DNA of 23,170 nt from Burkholderiaceae bacterium. GTDB taxonomy: Bacteria > Pseudomonadota > Gammaproteobacteria > Burkholderiales > Burkholderiaceae. Made by a program: the position numbers and the translations under genes. The stretch lies in assembly GCA_022701965.1 (NCBI GenBank), contig JAKONL010000137.1:1-23170 (forward strand), read 5' to 3'. The notes below the pieces were generated by a model. That model was not told where the DNA came from and searched no databases. It saw only the letters and a list, made by a program, of their open reading frames with translations. Within the stretch, counting starts at the first letter, position 1. Every line of letters starts with the position of its first letter. Below, piece by piece: positions 15,936 through 23,170 of the stretch.

Positions 15936-18800
15936 ATGACGACACGCAAGAGGGCGCCGTCCGCGCCTCGCAGTTCCACCCCGTCCAAGGTTCCGGGCGA
16001 CGACCAGCCCCTCATCGACGACATCCGGCTGCTCGGCCGCATCCTGGGCGACGTGATCCGGGAGCAGGAAGGCGAGGCGACCTACGACCTGGTCGAGAAG
16101 ATCCGCACCCTGTCGGTGGCGTTCCGCCGCGATGCTGACCAGGCCGCCGACCGGGCCCTGAAGAACCTGCTCAAGGGGCTGAGCGCGGTCGAGACGGTGC
16201 GCGTGATCCGTGCCTTCACCTATTTCAGCCACCTGGCCAACCTGGCCGAGGACCGCCACCAGATCCGTCGCCGCACCGATGCCGACCGCGCCGGCGAGCA
16301 CCAGGACGGCAGCCTGGAGACGGCGCTCGCGCGCATCCGCAAGGCCGGCGTCTCGCCGGAAGCGGTGGTCGAATCGCTCGCTCACAGCTACGTGTCGCCG
16401 GTGCTGACCGCGCACCCGACCGAAGTGCAGAGAAAGAGCATCCTCGACGCCGAGCGCGGCATCGCCCAGCTCTTGACCGCGCGCGACGACATCGGGCTGC
16501 GCCAGCGCGCCTTCGCCGGCCGCAAGGACGCGCTCACGCCGATCGAGTACGCAGACAACGAGAAGCAGATCCGCATCCGCGTCACGCAGCTGTGGCAGAC
16601 GCGCCTGCTGCGCTTCTCCAAGCTGACCGTGGCCGACGAGATCGAGAACGCGCTCAGCTACTACGAAGCGACTTTCCTGCGCGAGATCACGCGCGTCTAT
16701 GCCGAGCTCGAGGCCGCGCTCGGCCAGGGCGGCATCGCGCCCTTCCTGCGCATGGGCCAGTGGATCGGCGGCGACCGCGACGGCAATCCGAACGTGACGG
16801 CCGAGACGCTCGACTACGCGCTGCGCCGCCAGAGCGAGCTGGCGCTGCGCCACTACCTGACGGAGGTGCACTACCTGGGCGGCGAGCTGTCGCTGTCGGC
16901 GACGCTGATCGACATCTCGGTGGAGATGCAGGCGCTGGCCGAAGCCTCGCCCGACCGCAACGAGCACCGTGTGGACGAGCCCTACCGGCGCGCGCTGACC
17001 GGCGTCTACTCGCGCCTGGCCGCGACGCTGCGCGAACTCACCGGCGGCGAGGCGGCGCGCCACGCGGTCGCGCCGCAGAACCCGTATCCGGACGCCGAGG
17101 CCTTCCTGGCCGACCTTCGCACGGTCGCCGATTCGCTCACCGACAAGCACGGCGCGCCACTGATCGCGCACCGGCTCGGCCCGCTGATCCGCGCGGTCGA
17201 GGTGTTCGGCTTCCACCTGGCGACGGTCGACCTGCGCCAGAGCTCGGACAAGCACGAGGCCGTGGTCGCCGACCTGCTGGCGCAGGCGCGGATCGAGCCC
17301 GACTACGCGGCGCTTGCCGAGGACGCCAAGCGCGCGCTGCTGCTGCGCCTCCTGGACGAGGCGCGCCCGCTGCGGGTGCCCGACGCCGACTACGCCCCGC
17401 TCACCCACGCCGAGATCGCGATCTTCGCGGCCGCCCGCGCATCGCGCACCCGCTATGGCGCTGCCGCCATCCGCCACTACATCATCAGCCACACCGAGAG
17501 CGTGAGCGACCTGCTGGAGGTGCTGCTGCTGCAGAAGGAGGTCGGACTGATGCGCGGCACGCTCGGCGGCGCGGGCACCTGCGACCTGATCGTGGTGCCG
17601 CTGTTCGAGACCATCGAGGACCTGCGCAACGCCGCGCCGATCATGAAGGAGTTCTACGCCCTGCCCGGCATCAGGGCGCTGGTGCAGCGCTCCGGTGCGC
17701 TGCAGGACGTGATGCTCGGCTACAGCGACAGCAACAAGGACGGCGGCATCTTCACCAGCAACTGGGAGCTCTACCGCACCGGCACGGCGCTGGTGAAGCT
17801 GTTCGACGAGATGAACGCGCCGGACGACGCCGGCTCGGGCGGAACCGCGATCAGGCTGAGGATGTTCCACGGCCGAGGCGGCACCGTGGGCCGCGGCGGC
17901 GGTCCGAGCTACCAGGCGATCCTCGCGCAGCCGCCGGGCACCGTGCGCGGGCAGATCCGGCTCACCGAGCAGGGCGAGGTGATCGGCTCCAAGTACGCGA
18001 ACCGCGAGATCGGCCGGCGCAACCTGGAGACGCTGGTCGCCGCCACGCTGGAGGCCACGCTGCTGCCGGCCGGCAAGGCCGCGCCCGCCGCCTTCCTCGC
18101 GGCCGCAGCCGAGCTCTCGACCGCGAGCATGGCGGCCTACCGCAAGCTGGTCTACGAGACGCCCGGCTTCGCCGACTACTTCTTCAGCGCGACGCCGATC
18201 CGCGAGATCGCCGAGCTCAACATCGGCTCGCGCCCCGCGTCGCGCAATCCGACCCGCAACATCGACGACCTGCGCGCAGTGCCCTGGAGCTTCAGCTGGG
18301 GCCAGTGCCGGCTCACGCTGCCAGGCTGGTACGGCTTCGGCTCGGCGATCGCGCAGTTCGTCGACGGCACGGGCCATCCGGCCGGCGACAAGGAACGCCA
18401 GGCGTTGCTGCAGCGCATGTATGCGCAGTGGCCCTTCTTCCGCACGCTGCTCTCCAACATGGACATGGTGCTGGCCAAGAGCGACCTGGCGCTGGCGTCG
18501 CGCTATTCGGAACTGGTGGCCGACCGCAAATTGCGCCAGAAGGTGTTCGGGATGATCGAGGCCGAATGGCACCGCACGTCGGACGCGCTGACGCTCATCA
18601 CCGGCGCGCAGCAGCGGCTGGCCGGCAATGCCGACATGCAGCGCTCGGTGCAGCACCGCTTCCCGTACATCGACCCACTGCACCACCTGCAGGTGGAGCT
18701 GATGCGCCGCTACCGCGCCGGCGACGGCGGCGAGCGGCTGCAGCGCGGCATCCACATCTCGATCAACGGAGTCGCCGCCGGGTTGCGAAACACCGGGTGA
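15936..18800 (+). CDS. ppc: Phosphoenolpyruvate carboxylase
   Basis: Ppc carboxylates phosphoenolpyruvate with bicarbonate to oxaloacetate, refilling the TCA cycle. The 954-residue protein is full length for a bacterial enzyme. Clear signatures are [12 protein letters not shown] with catalytic His160, [10 protein letters not shown] (278-287), [67 protein letters not shown] with Arg647 (the E. coli Arg587 equivalent), [32 protein letters not shown], and the canonical C-terminal end [12 protein letters not shown]. The ATG at 15936 has an upstream AGGAG. It is divergent from hemC, a pairing I recall from Burkholderiales genomes. Function is certain; allosteric control is not read here. Confidence 0.98.
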   Translation: MTTRKRAPSAPRSSTPSKVPGDDQPLIDDIRLLGRILGDVIREQEGEATYDLVEKIRTLSVAFRRDADQAADRALKNLLKGLSAVETVRVIRAFTYFSHLANLAEDRHQIRRRTDADRAGEHQDGSLETALARIRKAGVSPEAVVESLAHSYVSPVLTAHPTEVQRKSILDAERGIAQLLTARDDIGLRQRAFAGRKDALTPIEYADNEKQIRIRVTQLWQTRLLRFSKLTVADEIENALSYYEATFLREITRVYAELEAALGQGGIAPFLRMGQWIGGDRDGNPNVTAETLDYALRRQSELALRHYLTEVHYLGGELSLSATLIDISVEMQALAEASPDRNEHRVDEPYRRALTGVYSRLAATLRELTGGEAARHAVAPQNPYPDAEAFLADLRTVADSLTDKHGAPLIAHRLGPLIRAVEVFGFHLATVDLRQSSDKHEAVVADLLAQARIEPDYAALAEDAKRALLLRLLDEARPLRVPDADYAPLTHAEIAIFAAARASRTRYGAAAIRHYIISHTESVSDLLEVLLLQKEVGLMRGTLGGAGTCDLIVVPLFETIEDLRNAAPIMKEFYALPGIRALVQRSGALQDVMLGYSDSNKDGGIFTSNWELYRTGTALVKLFDEMNAPDDAGSGGTAIRLRMFHGRGGTVGRGGGPSYQAILAQPPGTVRGQIRLTEQGEVIGSKYANREIGRRNLETLVAATLEATLLPAGKAAPAAFLAAAAELSTASMAAYRKLVYETPGFADYFFSATPIREIAELNIGSRPASRNPTRNIDDLRAVPWSFSWGQCRLTLPGWYGFGSAIAQFVDGTGHPAGDKERQALLQRMYAQWPFFRTLLSNMDMVLAKSDLALASRYSELVADRKLRQKVFGMIEAEWHRTSDALTLITGAQQRLAGNADMQRSVQHRFPYIDPLHHLQVELMRRYRAGDGGERLQRGIHISINGVAAGLRNTG

Positions 18801-18824
18801 CAGCCCGGCCGACATCGCGATGTC
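18793..18824 (+). other. Hairpin pair at the end of ppc
   Basis: CCGGG (18793-18797) and CCCGG (18804-18808) can pair with the ppc stop codon in the loop, and the perfect 14-base palindrome GACATCGCGATGTC (18811-18824) follows at once. No T run follows, so this is not a standard intrinsic terminator. It may cap the ppc message or be an operator for the downstream genes. Confidence 0.4.
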
Positions 18825-18955
18825 ATCCAATCACCGACATCGCGACGCGCCGACCTGTAAACCAAAGGCTACTCATAGGGGAGTACCCTGAGAGAACATT
18901 CAAACTAAATCGCACATTCGCGACATCGTTTGCGTTTTTCATAGGAACGGTCGCC
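18825..18955 (+). promoter_or_regulatory. Leader region of the small membrane protein / glucan synthase unit
   Basis: This gap is richer in A/T than its surroundings and probably holds the promoter of the next two genes. It contains TACTC (18870-18874) and GAGTA (18881-18885) as an inverted repeat with a six-base spacer. It also has two copies of CGACATCG (18835-18842 and 18921-18928), a word that occurs as well in the palindrome just upstream (18810-18817). AGGA at about 18943 is a plausible ribosome binding site. No clear -35/-10 pair is visible. Confidence 0.4.
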
Positions 18956-19204
18956 ATGTCTTCGTCGCAAACCCTTGCATCCTCCGCTGGAATCCCCGCC
19001 GCCTCGGAGCGTCCGGCCTTCGATTTCGTCGGCAGCGACATCGATGCGCTGGCAGCGCACATGGGGCACTGCGCGGCGTCCCAGGGGCGCTGGTTCGCGA
19101 TGCGCGGCAACCTGCAACAAGCCCATGCGATCGCTGCCGGCCGCATCGTGACGATGGCATGCATCGCCACCTCCGTCGCCATCGCCTTCCTCGCACTCGC
19201 CTGA
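18956..19204 (+). CDS. Small single-TM protein of unknown function
   Basis: An 82-residue protein that I do not recognise. Residues 1-60 are polar to mildly helical (SDIDALAAHMGHCAASQGRWFAM in the middle), and residues 64-81 (about RIVTMACIATSVAIAFLALA) form one clear transmembrane helix at the very C-terminus. The protein would be tail-anchored, with its N-terminus probably in the cytoplasm. The ATG has AGGA nine bases upstream. Its stop lies only four bases before the GTG start of the glucan synthase gene, which lacks a ribosome binding site of its own. The two are therefore likely translated together, and the small protein may serve the synthase. That link is inference from spacing only. 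Codon use is like the neighbouring genes. Confidence 0.7.
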   Translation: MSSSQTLASSAGIPAASERPAFDFVGSDIDALAAHMGHCAASQGRWFAMRGNLQQAHAIAAGRIVTMACIATSVAIAFLALA

Positions 19205-19208
19205 CGCG

Positions 19209-22200
19209 GTGGCGCCGGCCGTCCACCGACTGGCGTCGCTCAGCACCTACGCCAGCGCGCTCCTCCTCCGGCCGATCGCGCCGGCCCAGCCACCCATCCG
19301 CGCCGAACTGTTCGGCGTACAGCGTTTCGAGCAGCACGGGCGCAGTCTCGCGCGTGCGCAGCCGGTGCAGGAACTCGGCGCCGACCGCGGCGTGGCGCCG
19401 TTCTTCCCGCGCGTCGACGAGAACCTCGCGTCGCTGCGCGATGCCTTCGACTACGTCGCGCTGATTTCGCAGAGCGGACGCTACGTGTCGCCGGCGGCCG
19501 AATGGCTGCTGGACAACTTCCACCTCGTCGAGGCACAGCTCCAGCAGATCCGCGACGGCGTGCCGCGCAGCTACTACGCGCGCCTGCCCAAGCTCGCCGC
19601 CGCGCCGCTGGCAGGACTGCCGCGCGTCTACGGCATCGCATGGGCCTACGTGGCGCACACCGACAGCGTGCTGAACGCCGACCTGTTCACCGCCTTCCTG
19701 AACGCCTACCAGGAGGTCGACGAACTCACGCTCGGCGAACTCTGGGCGCTGCCGACCACCCTGCGCGTGGTCCTGCTGGAGAACCTGCGCCGCGTGGCCG
19801 AAAGCATCGCCGAGAACAAGGTGGCGCGCGAGGTCGCACATGCCGCCTGGGACTCACCCGAGCCGCTGACCGATCCGGAGCTCGACGCGCTCCTCGCCAC
19901 GGTGGAGACGCGCGGGATGCACCAGAGCTTCTGCGCGCAGATGTGGCAGCGCCTGCCGGTCGAGCGCAGCGACCGCGAGGCGCCGATCGTCGCCTGGACC
20001 GAGCGCCACTGTCCGGGCGGCCCGGCGCTGATCGGCGAGGCCCAGGCGGCGCAGGCCGCAGCCAACCTCACGGTCGGCAACATCATCACGACGCTGCGCC
20101 TGATCGGCCAGGTCGAATGGGCCGACCTGATCGAGCCGGTGAGCCGGTCGCTGCGCGTGCTGCGCGAACTGCCCAGCTTCGCGGCCGAGAGCGAGCGCAC
20201 GCGCCAGCAGATCACGCATGCGATGGAGCAGGTGGCCCGGCTCACGGCCCGCACCGAGCGCACGGTGGCCGAGACCGTGCTGCACCTGGCGCGCGAGGCC
20301 ACGGCGGATTCCGAACTCGCGCAGGGCAACCTGCCGACACTGCCGCCCGCGCGCGGCACCGATGCGGCGCACACCGCGGGCTACCACCTGTTCGGAGACG
20401 GCCGTACAGCGCTGGTCGAGGCGCTGCTTGCGCACCGCCGGCTGCATCCGCGAGCCGACGCCACGACCGCCGCCGCCGACTCGCGGTCGCGCCCGAGGGC
20501 CGCGCCGCGCGACCTGCGCCTGACGATCTATCTCGCCTGCATCGCGCTAGGCACCGGCCTGGTGATCGCCGGCATGGCGCGCGGGCTGTTCAACCGTCAC
20601 GACGACATCGGCGTGGCCACGGTCGCGGCGCTGCTGCTGCTGGCCTGGCCGATCTCGGAGGCCGTGATCGCGCTGATGCACCGGATCGTGGCGGAATCGG
20701 CGCGCGTGCAGACGCTGCCGCGCCTGGACTTCGCCGACGGCATCCCGCCAGCGCATCGCGTGCTGGTGGCGATGCCGACGATGCTCGGCTCGGCCGCGGG
20801 CAATGCGCGACTCGCGCACCGGCTCGAACTGCACTGGCTGGCCAACCGCGAGGACCACGCGCAGTTCGCGCTCCTGACCGACTGGGCCGACGCCGCCGAG
20901 GCCTCTCTGCCCGGCGACGCCGCACTGCTGGACGACGCGCTTGCGCGCATCGCCGCCCTCAACGCACGCCACCCCGCCGCCGAGGGCGCGCCGCCGCGCT
21001 TCCTGCTGCTGCATCGCCCGCGTACCTTCTGCAGGACCGAGCGGCGCTGGATCGGCTGGGAACGCAAGCGCGGCAAGCTGGAGATGCTGGTTCGCCTGCT
21101 GGTCGATGGACCTTCCGACGGCGGCGGCTTCCTTGCGCTGGCGCCGGGCCAGCGGCTGGCCGACGGCATTCCCTACGTCGTCGCACTCGACAGCGACACC
21201 GGCCTGCCGCCGGGCAGCCTGCGCGAGCTGGTGTCCATCGCCGCCCATCCGCTCAATGCGCCGCAGATCGACACCGCAAGCGGTCGCGTCGTCGCCGGCT
21301 TCGGCATCCTGCAGCCGCGCGTGGTGACGCCGCTGCCGGCACGCGAGGAGCGCTCGTTCTTCCACTGGATGTTCGCCGGCCAGTGCGGCATCGACCCCTA
21401 CAGCAGCGGCGCGTCCGACGTCTATCAAGACCTGTTCGGCGTCGGCTCGTTCGTCGGCAAGGGCCTGCTCGACGCGCGCGCCGTGCATGCGACGCTCGAC
21501 CGCCGCCTGCCCGACGGCTCGGTGCTCAGCCACGACCTGCTCGAAGGCACGGTCGCGCGCTGCGCGATGGTCAGCGACGTGGCGCTGATCGAGGACCATC
21601 CGCACCATGCCGGCGTCGCCGCCTCGCGCATCCACCGCTGGACGCGCGGGGACTGGCAGCTGCTGCCGCTGATGCTGCGCGCGCGGCACTACGGCATCGA
21701 CGCGCTCGGCCTCTGGAAGATGGGCGACAACCTGCGCCGCGCGCTGGTCGTGCCGGCATCCGCGCTGGTGCTGGCGCTCGCGATCTTCGCGAACGCGCTG
21801 CCGCTCTCCTGGGCGTTCGCATCCGTGGCGGCGGCGCTGGTGCTCGGCCCGCTGCTCGGCGCGCTGGCCGGACTGGTGCCGACGCGGCGTTCGATCGCGC
21901 TGCGCCATTTCTTCGACGTCGGGCTGGTCGAGCTGCGGCGCGCGCTGGCCGGCGCGGCCTGGCAGTTCGCGCAGCTCGCCGCGCAGACGCGGCTGCTGCT
22001 CGACGCGACGCTGCGGGCGCTGTGGCGCCTGGCGGTCAGCCGTCGTCACCTGCTGCAGTGGACGACGGCCGAGCAGGCCCAGGCTCAGGCCAGCTACGAC
22101 CTGGCGGCGTTCGTGCGCGGCGCGGCGCCGACATCGGCGGTCTGCGCGCTGCTCGCCGTCGCCGCCGCGGGCTGGAGTCCGCATCCGGTCGCCGGCGTGC

Positions 22201-23170
22201 TGCTGTTCGGGCTGTGGGCGCTCGCGCCGGTGGCCGCATGGCGGGCCAGCAAGGTGGCGGCAGCGCCGGCCGAAGGCGAAGGGGACGGTGCCGTCGTGCT
22301 CGACGAAGCGCAGCGTGCCTACCTGCAGACGCTCGCGCGCGATACCTGGCGCTTCTTCGAGCATGCCGTCGGCGCCGAGGACCACCACCTGCCGCCCGAC
22401 AACCTGCAGCTCGAACCCGAGCCGACGCTGGCCCATCGCACCTCGCCGACCAACATTGGCATGTACCTGCTGGCGAGCTGCTGCGCGCGCGACTTCGGCT
22501 GGATCGACGACGCCGCGCTGGCCGACCGGCTGCGCGCGACGCTCGACAGCGTCGACCTGCTCGAGAAGCACCGCGGCCATCTCTACAACTGGTACGACAC
22601 CCGCACGCTCGCCCCGTTGCCGCCGGCCTACGTGTCGAGCGTGGACAGCGGCAACATGGCCGGTCACCTGCTGGCCGTGGCGCAGGCCTGCCGCGCCTTC
22701 GCGGCCGACGCCGACGAGCCGGAACGCGACCGGCTGTCGCTCCTGGCACAGCGCTGCGAGTCGATGTGCCATGCGATGGATTTCCGCGGCCTCTACGACC
22801 CGAAGCGGCATCTGTTCCACATCGGCCTGCGGGTCGAGGACGACGCGCTCGACGCAAGTTACTACGACCTGCTGGCCTCCGAATCCCGGCTGCTGAGCTT
22901 TCTCGCGATCGCCAAGGGCGACGTGCCGCGCCGCCACTGGATGGCGCTGGGGCGGCCTTTCCTGTCGGTCGGCGACCAGCCCGGACTCAAGTCGTGGTCG
23001 GGCTCGATGTTCGAGTACCTGATGCCGGCGCTGGTGATGGAGGAGCCCGACGGCGGGCTGCTGCAGGTCGCCAACCTCGCGGCGGTGCGCGAGCAGCAGG
23101 CGTTCGGCGAGCAGCAGTCGCTCCCCTGGGGCGTGTCGGAGTCGGCGTATTTCGCGCAGGACCATTCGCT
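19209..23170 (+). CDS. ndvB: Cyclic beta-1,2-glucan synthase-like protein (NdvB/ChvB/Cgs family), 3'-truncated by window edge
   Basis: The frame is open for about 1320 codons and leaves the window. Order of parts: an N-terminal soluble region with EWLLDNFHLVEAQLQQIR, LPRVYGIAWAYVAHTDS and ELWALPTTLRVVLLENLRR, typical of NdvB; TM pairs at about residues 438-490; a GT84 glycosyltransferase region with DSDT (661-664), GIDPYSSGASDVYQDLFG, LSHDLLEG (Asp776) and RIHRWTRGDWQLLP (RxxRW, 807-811); more TM segments at about 845-891 and 972-1012; then the glucoamylase-like domain with VSSVDSGNMAG (about 1142-1152) and PWGVSESAYF. Known Cgs proteins are about 2800 residues and end in a GH94 phosphorylase domain, which would lie beyond the window. 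They make periplasmic cyclic glucans from UDP-glucose at the inner membrane. The only possible start is GTG 19209, as an in-frame stop lies at 19149. The linkage type of the product is inferred. Confidence 0.93.
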   Translation, partial: MAPAVHRLASLSTYASALLLRPIAPAQPPIRAELFGVQRFEQHGRSLARAQPVQELGADRGVAPFFPRVDENLASLRDAFDYVALISQSGRYVSPAAEWLLDNFHLVEAQLQQIRDGVPRSYYARLPKLAAAPLAGLPRVYGIAWAYVAHTDSVLNADLFTAFLNAYQEVDELTLGELWALPTTLRVVLLENLRRVAESIAENKVAREVAHAAWDSPEPLTDPELDALLATVETRGMHQSFCAQMWQRLPVERSDREAPIVAWTERHCPGGPALIGEAQAAQAAANLTVGNIITTLRLIGQVEWADLIEPVSRSLRVLRELPSFAAESERTRQQITHAMEQVARLTARTERTVAETVLHLAREATADSELAQGNLPTLPPARGTDAAHTAGYHLFGDGRTALVEALLAHRRLHPRADATTAAADSRSRPRAAPRDLRLTIYLACIALGTGLVIAGMARGLFNRHDDIGVATVAALLLLAWPISEAVIALMHRIVAESARVQTLPRLDFADGIPPAHRVLVAMPTMLGSAAGNARLAHRLELHWLANREDHAQFALLTDWADAAEASLPGDAALLDDALARIAALNARHPAAEGAPPRFLLLHRPRTFCRTERRWIGWERKRGKLEMLVRLLVDGPSDGGGFLALAPGQRLADGIPYVVALDSDTGLPPGSLRELVSIAAHPLNAPQIDTASGRVVAGFGILQPRVVTPLPAREERSFFHWMFAGQCGIDPYSSGASDVYQDLFGVGSFVGKGLLDARAVHATLDRRLPDGSVLSHDLLEGTVARCAMVSDVALIEDHPHHAGVAASRIHRWTRGDWQLLPLMLRARHYGIDALGLWKMGDNLRRALVVPASALVLALAIFANALPLSWAFASVAAALVLGPLLGALAGLVPTRRSIALRHFFDVGLVELRRALAGAAWQFAQLAAQTRLLLDATLRALWRLAVSRRHLLQWTTAEQAQAQASYDLAAFVRGAAPTSAVCALLAVAAAGWSPHPVAGVLLFGLWALAPVAAWRASKVAAAPAEGEGDGAVVLDEAQRAYLQTLARDTWRFFEHAVGAEDHHLPPDNLQLEPEPTLAHRTSPTNIGMYLLASCCARDFGWIDDAALADRLRATLDSVDLLEKHRGHLYNWYDTRTLAPLPPAYVSSVDSGNMAGHLLAVAQACRAFAADADEPERDRLSLLAQRCESMCHAMDFRGLYDPKRHLFHIGLRVEDDALDASYYDLLASESRLLSFLAIAKGDVPRRHWMALGRPFLSVGDQPGLKSWSGSMFEYLMPALVMEEPDGGLLQVANLAAVREQQAFGEQQSLPWGVSESAYFAQDHS

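Noticed and set aside
15090..18830. Very long open frame on the minus strand opposite ppc and part of hemC
   Set aside because: It is antisense to ppc with all its motifs intact, and its translation is Arg/Ala/Gln/Asp-rich with no domain. Long antisense frames are expected in GC-rich genes with strong third-position bias.
20547..23165. Long minus-strand open frame opposite the glucan synthase gene
   Set aside because: The plus-strand frame carries clear GT84 and glucoamylase-like motifs. The antisense product is low-complexity (Arg/Gln/Ala/His-rich) and has no recognisable fold.

Overview
The window is a GC-rich chromosomal segment of a proteobacterium, most likely a betaproteobacterium of the order Burkholderiales. 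This is inferred from two things: a hemC-hemD-hemX-hemY cluster transcribed divergently from ppc, and an RNase E with a long, Pro/Arg/Glu-rich disordered tail. I see no tRNA or rRNA gene, CRISPR array, insertion sequence or prophage gene. Genus and species cannot be fixed from these genes.

Layout. (1) 1-1985: the 3' part of rne (+), closed by a strong intrinsic terminator. (2) 1986-2427: a comparatively AT-rich, gene-free region with several inverted repeats, probably the control region of the next operon. (3) 2428-7882 (+): a five-gene exopolysaccharide (EPS) operon. It holds an initiating phosphoglycosyl transferase, GDP-L-fucose synthase, an unfamiliar glycosyltransferase, a Wzy-like membrane polymerase and a WcaI-type glycosyltransferase. 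The last three overlap or abut. (4) 7944-7979: a perfect hairpin acting as a terminator for both converging units. (5) 8031-11495 (-): the Wza/Wzc export machinery, in the order wza then wzc. The wza frame is broken near its 3' end by what looks like a one-base loss in a G run. (6) 11724-15841 (-): hemC, hemD, hemX and hemY, for tetrapyrrole synthesis. (7) 15936-18800 (+): ppc, divergent from hemC. (8) 18956-23170 (+): a small one-TM protein of unknown function, followed four bases later by the N-terminal ~1320 codons of a giant cyclic beta-glucan synthase-like gene that runs off the window.

How the genes work together. The EPS genes describe a Wzx/Wzy-dependent pathway. The initiating transferase loads the first sugar-phosphate on undecaprenyl phosphate, the glycosyltransferases extend the unit (probably including fucose), the Wzy-like protein polymerises it, and Wzc (a tyrosine autokinase) with Wza moves the polymer out. 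The flippase Wzx, the Wzb phosphatase, and the GDP-mannose genes gmd, manB and manC are not in the window, so the set is incomplete here. The hem genes and ppc are ordinary housekeeping loci. The glucan synthase adds a second polysaccharide system at the far end.

Nothing here is convincingly a wholly new system. The points most worth a second look are the broken wza, the small membrane protein coupled to the glucan synthase, the unfamiliar glycosyltransferase, and the palindrome-rich EPS control region.
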